A stretch of DNA of 64,000 nucleotides, taken from positions 248,001 through 312,000 of the forward strand of contig JADJFA010000009.1 of assembly GCA_016708875.1 (NCBI GenBank), written 5' to 3'. The notes beneath the pieces are model-generated. The model searched no databases, had not been told where the DNA came from, and saw nothing but the letters and a program-made list of their open reading frames with translations. The DNA comes from Lewinellaceae bacterium. GTDB lineage: Bacteria > Bacteroidota > Bacteroidia > Chitinophagales > Saprospiraceae. Shown here one piece after another: positions 1 through 8,674 of this stretch (position 1 is the first letter of the stretch; every line of letters starts with the position of its first letter). Both the position numbers and the translations under genes were made by a program.

Positions 1-2621
1 GCTATGACCTTGCCTTATGTTTTTGTAAAAATACTGCAACAAGCGGGAAGTACTTTGGTCGTTCACAGACCAAAGACTCGACACAATGCAGGCAGCACCT
101 GCTTGCGCAAATGCTCGAGCCAGGCTCATCACGCCCTCACCTTTTTCCTCTTTTCCCAGACCAGTTTCGCAGGCGCTCAACATGACCAGATCGGCTTGCA
201 GCGGCAGCGCGTAGAGATCGGGCAACAACAAGGAACCGTCCATGAACTCAATGCGTGGGTTTCCGCTGGCAAAAGCGTGGGTAGAAAAATGCAACACCCT
301 GTATCCACCAGCTTCCTTCAAAAAGTGCTGGATCTCAGCATTTTGGCCCTTCAGGCTTTGAAAATCCCATCCCGCAATCCCTTGCCAGTCAAAATCCGAA
401 GAAACCAGGGGCGCCAACCCACGCTCACGATTTGCAAAGCCCGGAGCTATGGAAAGCAAATAATTGGAAGCGCGGGATTTCAGGCTTTTTTGCTTTCGCA
501 ATACCGCAAGCGACCAGGCATACCGTATTTCTTTTTTTCGCAAGAGATAAGCGGCGTTCCGCAGCGATGGTGCTCCGTCCGTTGTTGTCACTAATGCCTC
601 GAAGGGCACAAAATTCAGCATTCCATCAGGCAAAATCGTGAGCACAAACGCCGATGCGGTTTCAGGTGGAAGGATTTTTTGCCATAGTCCATAAGCCGTT
701 TGGAAATAACCAGCGGGGTCGTTCAGAATGGCGTAGTCGTTCTCGAAAAAAGCCAAATAGCGACGAATTAGACTTTGCAAATCCCCATCATTTGGAATGC
801 GATGCCAAACCCCAGGTTTGTCTTTTTGAAAAACAAAAACATCCACCCAATGCTCGCTCACAAAATATCCGATCATAGCCTCGCCATCTGCAAAATCACC
901 CGCAACAGGCAGCCAATTGGCGGTATTTGTTTCCAAGCCACTAAGGTTGGGGTAGGCTATTCGCAGGGTTTGATCCAGAGCAGCGATTTGTTCCCGTAGC
1001 CCGTCGGCCTCTATGCGCCATTGTGGCACGCGGTCGCTTTGGGGTTTGAGCAGGAGGTTTTTGTCAAAATCGGAAAGACTCTGGCGCAGCGCGGTAAGTT
1101 CGTCAAATCGCGGGTCACTGCCCGAAAGCCGTTGGCGCACCAGATTGTCCTGCAAGGCTTCAAGTAGTAGGGCGGCCTTGCTGCGTTCGGCAATGCTGAA
1201 GGCCTTTTCGAGCCACAGCATTTGGCCTGTTTTTTCAAATAGTAGTCGTGCCACGGTCATTGCATCCTCCTCGCGGGCGCGGGCATCTTTTTGCAGGGTT
1301 AACTTCGAGGAACTGTACTGGAACACTTTGCGAAGGATAGATTCTGCTTGCCAGGCGAGCTCGTGGCATTCTATCGACAGTTCGAGCCAAGCGATGTTGT
1401 CGGTTTTTTCAAACATAGCCTGTGCTGCCTTGGCTTTAGCGTTAAGCGCTTCAAAAATGGTGTTTTCTTCGTAGAATTGGGTGGGGGAGGGGTTGGGATA
1501 GTTTGAGGGGTTTGAAGGGTTAGAGGGGTTTGAGGGGTTTGAGGGGTTTGAATGGTTTGAAGGGTTAAAGTTGGGAACGACGGCCGCGAGGGCCAGGTCT
1601 GCGGCTTGGAGGGCTTGGAGGGGCCGATCCTGGCGTAGGAAGAGGGTTGATAGCGCGATATGGTCTTTTCCTACTTCTCGTGAAATGCCTTTGGAGCAGG
1701 CACGGTCGTCAGCAAGGGCGCCCGAAAGATGTCGTTCGGCTTCGGGATATTTGCCCAAAATTGTGCTCGCTTTCCCGGCGATGCGCCTGGCACGGGCGCG
1801 AAATCCAAGCGTTTGAGTGTTATCGAAAGCCTTTGGGCGGAGCAATTGGAGCGCCTCGGCAGCGCTGTGAGCGGCTTCTTGGGTGCGGCCCATGTCGAGC
1901 ATGGTTTCTGCCAGGCGGCCCAGCAGGAATCCCCGCTGGGTATTGGTTGCCTCTGTCAGGCTAAGTCCTTTTCGGTAGTTTTCTTCAGCAGCAGCATAAT
2001 CGCCTTTGTTCCAATAAGCAATTCCTATGTTGGAATAAAGCCCCGCCAAGGTTTCAGCGTTTCCTACCTCCTTTAATGCTTTTTGAAAAACAGCAATGGC
2101 TTTGTCGTTGTCGCCGAGCCGGATGTAATTGTTGCCGAGGGGTTTGAAAATGAATTCGACAACAGAGAAGTCTTCGAAACGAAATTGTTCATATATGGTA
2201 ATTGCATCCTGATATGTTCGCAATGATTGTAACAGCTGCCTTCAACTTTGTAATGGTTGGCTTTATGGACTAATAAATATAAAAACGGCTCGAACTCAAG
2301 TGCGCCAACAGCATTTCGCCATTTTGTGGCAAAAGTTTCTTCGATATGCTTCAAGGCCTCCTCTGAATTTTCGGAGAGAAATTCTTGCGTTCTGAACCGT
2401 GACCAGGCCCAAAGATCAAGACTGTCGGCTCTTTTAGCCCTTTCAGTTTTAAGTCCGATGTAATACAAAAAACTGTCACGTTGATTGTTCTCAAAGAAAA
2501 AATCAATGTGTTTATCAAACTGATGAAGGTCGGCGTGATTTTGCCCGAACAAAGAGCAGGTGGCTGAACCTAAAAGAAACAGGGCAATACAGGTATTTCT
2601 GTATGTGAAAAGGGGGGGCAT
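1..2621 (-). CDS. TPR-CHAT domain protein (caspase-like), 3' end outside window, one frameshift
   Basis: The first about 20 residues from 2621 form a signal peptide (hydrophobic ALFLLGSATCSLFG). TPR-like helices follow, then a 9-bp-period Asn-Pro-Ser linker, more helical repeat and a C-terminal CHAT peptidase domain. The expected CHAT dyad is visible: His in RVLHFSTHAF (near base 280) and Cys in VMLSACETGLGKE (near base 175), followed by SLWSVND. CHAT domains are caspase-clan proteases, and TPR-CHAT proteins occur in bacterial cell-death and defence modules and in surface proteins. One frame break near 2235-2245 separates the first ~125 residues (ending near HYKVEG) from the rest (QLLQSLRTYQDA onwards). 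It is a single-base indel and may be a consensus error. The C-terminus runs off the left edge. The role here is unknown; the signal peptide suggests an exported protein. Confidence 0.8.
1500..1569. repeat. 9-bp coding minisatellite
   Basis: About seven tandem copies of a 9-bp unit (ggggtttga with variants) lie inside the CHAT gene. Read on the minus strand they encode repeated Ser-Asn-Pro triplets, a flexible linker between helical repeat blocks. The unit length of nine keeps the frame whatever the copy number. Confidence 0.85.
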
Positions 2622-2664
2622 AGGCTGCGATTTTGCGCAGCAAATTAGGAAAAAGGGGATTAGG

Positions 2665-2742
2665 TTTCACACAACGCCACAACGACACAACGTTTCGTTT
2701 ATTGACACTCATCCCGTTGTGTCGTTGTGACGTTGTGTGAAA
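2665..2742. repeat. Large hairpin (27-bp arms) built of cacaacg sub-repeats
   Basis: Arms 2665-2691 and 2716-2742 are inverted repeats with one mismatch and a 24-nt loop. Each arm is made of repeated cacaacg-like sub-units. It lies between two minus-strand genes and belongs to the same structural class as the hairpins at 11871, 36740, 51527 and 59372. Confidence 0.85.
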
Positions 2743-2753
2743 TAATTTTGTCA

Positions 2754-4805
2754 TTACAATTTCAACTCCAACGACAGCTGCACGAAAGGTCGAAGTTTGC
2801 GCTTTCGTTCCAGCATTGCGCCACCCCGAATCCCAAGATTTAGCCCTTGGCGAACAGAGCCAAAAGTGAGGTCAACAAAGGCCCTGTAACGAATTGGTTT
2901 GGAAGATAAAGAAGTGGTCGAAACATAAATAGAATCGCTCCTTAACATAGGATCTTGTCCTGGAATTTGCTCGATTACAATCTCTCGGTTTCTCACCCTT
3001 GTTTCGCCATTATTGAACTGAATCATGGCCGAACCACCAATCCCGGCGCCAAAAAATCGGGTAAAGTTTTTGCGCAACAGCACAGGCAGCTCAAAAGAGA
3101 CAAAGCCTTGGCTGGTTTCCTCCATGACAGAATCTATAGTGATTCGAGTAAAGTCCATGGCAGGATTCGCAGGAAGGGTATCAACATTTGAAGACATGGA
3201 CACCGTTTCTTCCCGCCCTTTTATCCCTGTCAGTAATTCCACCTGCGGGTAAATGCGCCACGATTTGAAGGGCGAAAGACTTGCGCCCAGGAATACATAG
3301 CCGTTTTGAACAAAAGGCTCTTTTTCTTCCTGTTCTTCCCCTGAAGTGTTGTCTGAAGTGCTAAAATTGGGTTCAAAAGCATAGCCAGCTTTCAAGCCCG
3401 GAGAGATACCTACCTTGAAACGGGTCCTTGTAAAATTGGTATAAATCGGGGCGTTTTTGTCGAATGTAATTTTGGCGCGACTGCGGAATGGCGTTTTAGG
3501 CATATTGCGCTCTGCCTCAATACGATAACGGACAAACCCTTTGGTAGAATCCCGCTCGTCTACGCCTTTTTGCCTGCTTCCTGGCAGGTATATGTTTCGG
3601 AAGGTAAATACAAGCCCATCTTTGGTGGATGTAGTGTCAATACAGCTTCTGTTGCTGAGCGGTTTTGGGCAAATAGGGCATTTCGGGTACCATTCAAGCG
3701 GGCGCATCCGCTTCATGTCAAGCCCTTCCGGAATTTCTACTTTTACCTCGACCGTGCTGGCGGGGCCTTCCCCGTTGTTTTGGAACTGCACCTTATAATC
3801 CAGTTTCTTTTTACCAAAAGAGCGGTAATTCACCCGGCTGTCCGATACAATTATCGCATTTGGGTCGTGCGAACTGACGATTTCAAATTCCAATTCATAT
3901 CGCTCTGCTGGAATAAGGGGATCGAAAGGCGCGAATATGGCCTCGACATGAATAAAAGCATTGGTGTCTTGAAGCATCTTGTCCGTGCCATGCAATGCCA
4001 CGAACATATTGCGCTTCTCTCCGGGCTGCAGGTCTGTAAACCGCCATATTTTTTCATCCTTATATGCCCCTCTTGCGTTGCTGAGCAAATTTTCGAGGAT
4101 TTCAGAAGATGGAGCCTCCGCCGGCAACGCGCTGCTTACACCGGTATGGCTGGGCAAATTCAAGAGCGTCCAGCCATTTGTACTCGGCACGTCCATGGGT
4201 AAGACCTGAGATACCGCAGCATCTACTTTCTCATTAAAATGTAGCCTTGCGCTATCCAGTGCAAAGTGTGAAGAAGGGAACCGTCTTTCATTGAAAAACA
4301 GGTGCACGCGCCCGTCGGTCCTGACCATTCCCAGGTTGCGGTAGCTCAGGATACAGGTTAATTCCTCATTCGCTCGCGCTTGCCTGCTGGCTACCATTCG
4401 AATCGGCAATCGAATAGAATCAAATACCGTAGGCAGGTCACCGGGTTGGCCGCCAATTTGGCTTGCCATAATGCCTTTGCCTTTTTTGGTGGGGAGCTTG
4501 CCATCGTCATAATGTGCGGTGGCTTCCAAAATGGGATCGTATCCGCCCACTTTTCCAAATTTGTGCAAGGGCTTTTCTTCAAAACTATAACTGCCATCGC
4601 CAAACTCCCAATAATAGGTCCAGAATGCCAGCGGTGCTCCGGCCTTCTGTTGCAAAGGGGGGGGGATAGGGGTAAAGCGGTAGCCATCCCCGTCTGGTGT
4701 TACGGTAAAATCAAGTACCCGGGGGGCGGCTTCGGGAGCCTGTTTTTGCGCCATCAATGGAGCGCCAAAAAGTAAAAAAGCGAAAAGAACTGTGCGGTTT
4801 TTCAT
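2754..4805 (-). CDS. Secreted PKD-domain protein with C-terminal outer-membrane beta-barrel
   Basis: This 683-residue protein has a clear signal peptide (cleaved after APLMAQ). A PKD-like domain at about residues 45-110 shows the WEFGDGS motif and a closing HKFGKVGGYDP. A long middle region (about 140-470) has repeated Ig/DUF11-like strands, including SYRNLGMVRTDG and VQFQNNGEGPASTVEVKVEIPEG. The last ~200 residues alternate hydrophobic and polar residues and read as an eight-strand-type barrel (VFLGASLSPFKSWRIYPQVEL, then strands ending in FVQLSLELKL). That ending, with a terminal hydrophobic residue after alternation, is typical of outer-membrane proteins. There is no T9SS tail, so it is probably anchored by its own barrel with the PKD part exposed. 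Function unknown. Confidence 0.75.
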   Translation of the reverse strand: MKNRTVLFAFLLFGAPLMAQKQAPEAAPRVLDFTVTPDGDGYRFTPIPPPLQQKAGAPLAFWTYYWEFGDGSYSFEEKPLHKFGKVGGYDPILEATAHYDDGKLPTKKGKGIMASQIGGQPGDLPTVFDSIRLPIRMVASRQARANEELTCILSYRNLGMVRTDGRVHLFFNERRFPSSHFALDSARLHFNEKVDAAVSQVLPMDVPSTNGWTLLNLPSHTGVSSALPAEAPSSEILENLLSNARGAYKDEKIWRFTDLQPGEKRNMFVALHGTDKMLQDTNAFIHVEAIFAPFDPLIPAERYELEFEIVSSHDPNAIIVSDSRVNYRSFGKKKLDYKVQFQNNGEGPASTVEVKVEIPEGLDMKRMRPLEWYPKCPICPKPLSNRSCIDTTSTKDGLVFTFRNIYLPGSRQKGVDERDSTKGFVRYRIEAERNMPKTPFRSRAKITFDKNAPIYTNFTRTRFKVGISPGLKAGYAFEPNFSTSDNTSGEEQEEKEPFVQNGYVFLGASLSPFKSWRIYPQVELLTGIKGREETVSMSSNVDTLPANPAMDFTRITIDSVMEETSQGFVSFELPVLLRKNFTRFFGAGIGGSAMIQFNNGETRVRNREIVIEQIPGQDPMLRSDSIYVSTTSLSSKPIRYRAFVDLTFGSVRQGLNLGIRGGAMLERKRKLRPFVQLSLELKL

Positions 4806-4877
4806 TGGCGAAAGATTGTTTATTAAAGGTGGTTAAGCGGGCAATTTTACGAAGGTTTTTGAGGCGCTTGATAATTT

Positions 4878-5375
4878 TTATAAAAACGGGGTGATCAATG
4901 AGAGTACCACCGCTGCTATGATTTGAATAAAGGCCCATTTGAAATATTGGCTTTGATGAAAAAAGGCCAAACTCAATGCGGGGTTGTCGCGATGCTGAAT
5001 TGCTTTCCGCATCTGGATGCCGAATTGTGCACCATGCCAGATGATCAAGCCTGAAATGGAGAAGTAAACGATCTGCTTGACCAAGGTAGATGCTATAATG
5101 GCATTGAAGCCAATTCCACGTTGGGACGCCAATAAAAGGGCTGAACAAATCGCCACAATCTCCAATATTAAAAAGAGGATGACACAACCGACCACTACCC
5201 ACGACCACCAAATGGCGCCCTTTAAAGATTTTTCGACAGACTCAGTAGTGCAAAAATCTACCATTTCTTCCGGCTCGGTATCCTCTTGAGATGTACTTGG
5301 TACATGGATATTGGCTGTTTCAGTTCCAGCGGAGCGCCAGATTTGGGGCTGCGCAGTTGTTTCAAAAGATTCCAT
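4878..5375 (-). CDS. Small integral membrane protein, DUF5362-like
   Basis: This is a 165-residue protein with a polar, acidic first ~50 residues, then about four hydrophobic segments: around WWSWVVVGCVILFLILEIV, LVKQIVYFSISGLIIW and, near the end, AFIQIIAAVVLSLITPF, with a weaker segment between. A conserved-looking cytoplasmic loop (QMRKAIQHRDNPALSLAFFHQSQYFKW) precedes the last helix. The neighbouring gene has the same plan, with a soluble acidic N-terminus, paired helices and the amphipathic loop, so the two look like diverged paralogues in one transcription unit (36-bp gap). The layout resembles DUF5362 family proteins. No function can be given. Confidence 0.7.
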   Translation of the reverse strand: MESFETTAQPQIWRSAGTETANIHVPSTSQEDTEPEEMVDFCTTESVEKSLKGAIWWSWVVVGCVILFLILEIVAICSALLLASQRGIGFNAIIASTLVKQIVYFSISGLIIWHGAQFGIQMRKAIQHRDNPALSLAFFHQSQYFKWAFIQIIAAVVLSLITPFL

Positions 5376-5410
5376 TTTTAAGTATTTTTATTGGTTTAAA
5401 CGGTGATTTA

Positions 5411-5869
5411 TTAAGCGGCTATAACGCCCTTGCCCAATAGTATCAAGACGATGCAAATGAGGAGCGATACAATACAAAGTAGCGGCATCCCGTAAAGGGT
5501 GTACACAGACTTCAAATCGGCGAAAGCCATTTCCATGTCATCCCAATCACTGTGATTTGCTGCATCTTTTACTTTTACGGAGTAGCGGTAAAGCCTTTGA
5601 CTGAGGAAATAAAGCCAGATGCCGACTATACCCAAAAAGACAACTCCTATCCATGCAAAATCTTTTAAAAAGGAGGAGGCTACAAGCCAAAAAGTGCCTA
5701 CGATCACGCAGCCGAACCAAAGGAAACCAATAGTCGCAAGGGCAGCTGCCCATTGGCTGCTAGCGCGCCAGTGCTCGCAGATTTCTTCGGTAATAAAAAG
5801 TTGGCCATCCTCTAAGGATTGGTCTTGAGGGAGATCGGAATCTAGGATTTGAACAGTTTCGTCAATCAT
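5411..5869 (-). CDS. Small integral membrane protein, paralogue of the next gene downstream
   Basis: I chose the internal ATG at 5869 (MIDETVQIL) because the 20 residues before it are unlike the rest and no family feature needs them. The protein is 152 residues: an acidic N-terminus of about 40, then helices around WAAALATIGFLWFGCVIVGTF, FAWIGVVFLGIVGIWLYFL and PLLCIVSLLICIVLILLG. A polar stretch (KVKDAANHSDWDDMEMAFADLK) lies before the last helix, matching the arrangement in the gene at 4878-5375. It is probably co-transcribed with that gene. Function unknown. Confidence 0.7.
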   Translation of the reverse strand: MIDETVQILDSDLPQDQSLEDGQLFITEEICEHWRASSQWAAALATIGFLWFGCVIVGTFWLVASSFLKDFAWIGVVFLGIVGIWLYFLSQRLYRYSVKVKDAANHSDWDDMEMAFADLKSVYTLYGMPLLCIVSLLICIVLILLGKGVIAA

Positions 5870-5960
5870 GGTTAAGATTGTTTGTGTGAAAAGGAATGTT
5901 GTTTCCTTTATATCGAAGCTTGTTTGCATGTCTTACCCTCACCTTCATCTTTTTCTCCAA

Positions 5961-5995
5961 TAAAAAATCCCCGACCTGTGGGAACAGGCCGGGGA
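5961..5995 (-). terminator. Rho-independent terminator of the PKD/T9SS gene
   Basis: An 11-bp GC-rich stem (5969-5979 with 5984-5994, one mismatch) is followed on the minus strand by a T-run (5968 down to 5962). It lies about 100 bp after the stop of the gene at 6101-7840. Confidence 0.8.
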
Positions 5996-6100
5996 AGGAG
6001 AAAAATGTTCAGAGGATGCTCGGGTGATGATGATTCTGGCGGCCACGGTTCGGGCGACCACGAGGGTCGCCCCTTCTTCGATGGTTCGGTTTATACCAGA

Positions 6101-7840
6101 CTATTCTTTCACCACTTTACCCGTCCAAATTGCTTGTCCGTTGCCCATGGCACGAACCAGGTAAATTCCTGCCGGGTAATGATTGATTGAAATGGTTTGG
6201 CTTTTCATGCCTGCTTTTACCAGGATTTGCTGCACCGGGCGGCCCGTCAGGTCCATGATGGAAACCTGAGCGTCGGATTCAAGCGCCTTGCCAAATTCCA
6301 AAATCATATCACCGCTTGTCGGGTTGGGGAAAAGCGTGGCGCTTACTTGTCCGGCTATATCCTTAGTGGCGCTGGTGCCGATTCTGCGGATGCAAACGTC
6401 GTCAATACGCGACCAGGAGACGTAAGCGCCGTCGTTGATATTATAGTTGTTCCAGACGCTGATGGTCAGGGTGTTGAAGTTTTGCGTTGCCGTCCAGGCC
6501 GCCGAAGTGTAGGTCACCCAATTGGTGCTCAACACAGGCGAAAGGTAGATTTCGTCGCAGGCGCCTGAGCAGTTCAGGTAACTTCCGGGCAGACCCGTGG
6601 AGGCGCGGAAACGGAAGCGCACGCTGTCTTGTACGGTATTCAACCATTTGCCACAAAAAGTGACTTCGTAGATGCCGCCCAAAGTGAACGCGACTGGTTG
6701 CTGTATGCTCTCGCCCACCACTTGATTGCCCCACATTTGGATGGCGCCTGCTTCCTGACAGGTGTCGCCTGTGATGACTTGTGGGGTATTGGTCCATGTG
6801 GTCCAGTTGCTTACATTTCCGGGGCCGCCCAAATTGCCAGTCAACAGACCGGCTGAAAAATCGCCGTTCAGAACAATATTATTATCGCACAATTTCGGGT
6901 CGGAGACTTGAATCTGTTTGCAAAACTCATAAACACAGATTTGCCCGTCAATAGAAATCCGAGTCACCACCATGCAAACGAAGTAAACGCCCGCTGTCGA
7001 ATAGGTATGAAACACGGTCGCATTGGCAACGGAATTGGTGTTCGGCGAACCATCGCCCCAGAGCCACAGCACTTTGTCGCAGGTGTCGAGCGCAACCGGG
7101 GTGAATCCAAGTGGGTTGGTTCCCGTGGTTGTGAAACCCGCGCCCACGGCTGCTAAAAATGTGGAATCGCACAAGCAGCCATCGGTCAAATGGTCTATTA
7201 CCACGTCAAAGCAAATCGTGTCCGTGCACATTGTCGTTGCAGAATTTGTTCCGTAGGCGCTAACTGTTAGGCAAACAGTATAAACCCCGGTATTGGCATA
7301 GGTATGCACCTCATTTTGATTGAAACCGGTGCCGGCGTCGCCAAAAGTCCAACTCCAACTGAAGATCGTGCCGCTCACAATGGTAGATAAATCCGTGAAC
7401 GTGACCGTGTTACCGCTTACGGAAGCCGAGAAGTTGGCCACCAGACCGACCGAGTCGCAGGGGTCTATCTGCGTGTCATGAATGACAATGTCAAAGCAAA
7501 TGGTATCGCGGCACAAAGCGCCTGCATTACCGCCTGAAACGAAAAGGCAAACAAGGTACGCGCCCGGGCTGGAATAAGTATGCGTCGGGTTTTGCAAGTT
7601 GCTGGTGTTGGCATCGCCAAAATCCCAATTCCAGGAAAAGATTGAACCGCTGCTAATGGTAGAGAGATCGGTGAAAACGACCGTGTTCCCGCTCACCGAA
7701 TAACTGAAATTGACATTCAGCCCGAGTGTGTCACAGGGGTTGTTGGGGTTTTGGCCGAAGAGCTTCAGCGCATTGAGTATCAGGATTAAAAGGAACAGGT
7801 TTTTTGAAGCCTTCGGGAATTGTGTACAGAGATTTTTCAT
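6101..7840 (-). CDS. Secreted PKD-repeat protein with T9SS type A sorting tail
   Basis: This is a 579-residue exported protein. A signal peptide ends near ALKLFGQ. Three PKD domains follow (about residues 40-115, 130-210 and 215-310), each with a WxFGD or WLWGDGSP motif and a closing HTY-x-G-x-Y-xV-C. A carbohydrate-binding-like jelly-roll region (about 320-480) starts at NIVLNGDFSAG. The last ~85 residues are a T9SS sorting domain (LFPNPTSGDM, then MDLTGRPVQ and HYPAGIYLVRAM). T9SS cargo is moved across the outer membrane and anchored or released. The first two PKD domains are close copies of each other, suggesting recent duplication. Substrate or partner cannot be told from the sequence. 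Confidence 0.85.
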   Translation of the reverse strand: MKNLCTQFPKASKNLFLLILILNALKLFGQNPNNPCDTLGLNVNFSYSVSGNTVVFTDLSTISSGSIFSWNWDFGDANTSNLQNPTHTYSSPGAYLVCLFVSGGNAGALCRDTICFDIVIHDTQIDPCDSVGLVANFSASVSGNTVTFTDLSTIVSGTIFSWSWTFGDAGTGFNQNEVHTYANTGVYTVCLTVSAYGTNSATTMCTDTICFDVVIDHLTDGCLCDSTFLAAVGAGFTTTGTNPLGFTPVALDTCDKVLWLWGDGSPNTNSVANATVFHTYSTAGVYFVCMVVTRISIDGQICVYEFCKQIQVSDPKLCDNNIVLNGDFSAGLLTGNLGGPGNVSNWTTWTNTPQVITGDTCQEAGAIQMWGNQVVGESIQQPVAFTLGGIYEVTFCGKWLNTVQDSVRFRFRASTGLPGSYLNCSGACDEIYLSPVLSTNWVTYTSAAWTATQNFNTLTISVWNNYNINDGAYVSWSRIDDVCIRRIGTSATKDIAGQVSATLFPNPTSGDMILEFGKALESDAQVSIMDLTGRPVQQILVKAGMKSQTISINHYPAGIYLVRAMGNGQAIWTGKVVKE

Positions 7841-7942
7841 TGTAAACCACTTGAAAAGGATGAAAAGAAATTCGGTATTCCGTGGGCTGATTACTGTACT
7901 ATCGCAGGTTGTGGGAAAGCTTACCCTGTTTTAGAAAAAATT

Positions 7943-7987
7943 AGGTGACATCTCCGATCTGGAGAACCGGGAGAGGGGGTGTCACCT
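7943..7987. repeat. Nested inverted repeat in the 7841-8038 gap
   Basis: An 8-bp perfect pair (7943-7950 with 7980-7987) encloses a smaller palindrome (ctccgatctggag, 7952-7964) and is followed by a short T-run. It sits between divergently transcribed genes, so it is more likely a dispersed repeat or regulatory stem than a terminator. The rest of this gap holds the promoter at 8001-8031. Confidence 0.5.
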
Positions 7988-8000
7988 CAATTTTTCATCC

Positions 8001-8031
8001 TTGCAGAATTGAGATAGATTTTCTATATTTG
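8001..8031 (+). promoter_or_regulatory. Bacteroidota-type promoter, leaderless arrangement
   Basis: TTG at 8001-8003 and TATATTTG at 8024-8031 (consensus TAnnTTTG) are 20 bp apart, close to the usual -33/-7 spacing. Transcription would start at about 8036-8039, almost on the ATG at 8039, so the mRNA would have no or nearly no leader. Confidence 0.65.
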
Positions 8032-8038
8032 TAAACAA

Positions 8039-8482
8039 ATGGAAACCTCTACCCTCGAAGCCCTGCTTGAAGTAACCGCGAGCAACATCGAAAACAAACG
8101 CTATTATTATGTGGCTGGCTCTGTCTCAGAGGCTGAAACGGCTTTTGTAGCCTTGGTGTCCGGGATTGATGTGCGTATGTATCGTCATATCGTGGACAAT
8201 TATGCTTTGCTCCACACACTCCGAAAACATGGCAATCATGTTAGAGAAATTGCGCGAGGGCAATATGCGGTCTCGCCAGAGACTTTTCATTTCATCCCAG
8301 CTATTATTGCCAATTTTGATAGCATTTCCTATGAGTTATTGAAAAATCGCCACACGCTGATCTATGAAAAAGAAATAGGAGAGCGACGGTATTTTTACAT
8401 CGCAGAGATCCGAATCGGGCGGAAAAAACAGATTTGCGCTCAGACACTTTGGGTACGAAAAGCAAAAAAGCCACCCCGATAA
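8039..8482 (+). CDS. PBECR-like (phage/barnase/EndoU/colicin-RelE-like) nuclease-fold protein
   Basis: A stand-alone 147-residue protein with no signal peptide. The C-terminal 90 residues resemble the PBECR nuclease families found in phage head proteins and toxins: HTLRKHGN with conserved His and Lys, then ARGQYAVSPETFHFIPAIIANFDSI, then RHTLIYEKEIGERRYFYIAEIRIGRKK and a final TLWVRK strand. If correct, the likely activity is RNA cleavage, with His and the Lys/Arg residues of the last strands as candidates for catalysis. No antitoxin-like partner lies next to it, and no phage genes are nearby. The family assignment is from memory of the motif pattern only. The gene looks monocistronic, with its own promoter and a hairpin overlapping the stop codon. 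Confidence 0.6.
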   Translation: METSTLEALLEVTASNIENKRYYYVAGSVSEAETAFVALVSGIDVRMYRHIVDNYALLHTLRKHGNHVREIARGQYAVSPETFHFIPAIIANFDSISYELLKNRHTLIYEKEIGERRYFYIAEIRIGRKKQICAQTLWVRKAKKPPR

Positions 8483-8500
8483 ATCGGAGCGGCTTTTTAC
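8464..8500. terminator. Hairpin terminator overlapping the stop codon
   Basis: An A-run, an imperfect stem (agcc...ccgat with atcgg...ggct, loop aa) and a T-run make a bidirectional terminator. The TAA stop at 8480-8482 lies in the loop region. Confidence 0.7.
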
Positions 8501-8674
8501 ATTTTAAAGCGTGCAATAGCCAATTTTAAGACCCCTGCACCCAACGTTCGAAACGATTCTATCAAAATGCACCACAAAGGTAAGGTATTTGGTTCATACC
8601 TGAACAACTGGCGTTGCTAAATTTTCCCAAGCTTCTATACCTTGCATCCCCTTCACAAGTCTATTCACTCCACC

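Noticed and set aside
4..594. Plus-strand frames across 1-2000
   Set aside because: They are opposite-strand shadows of the CHAT gene, whose motifs read clearly on the minus strand.
2515..2754. A 79-codon minus frame
   Set aside because: It overlaps the signal peptide of the CHAT gene and the large hairpin at 2665-2742; no family pattern.
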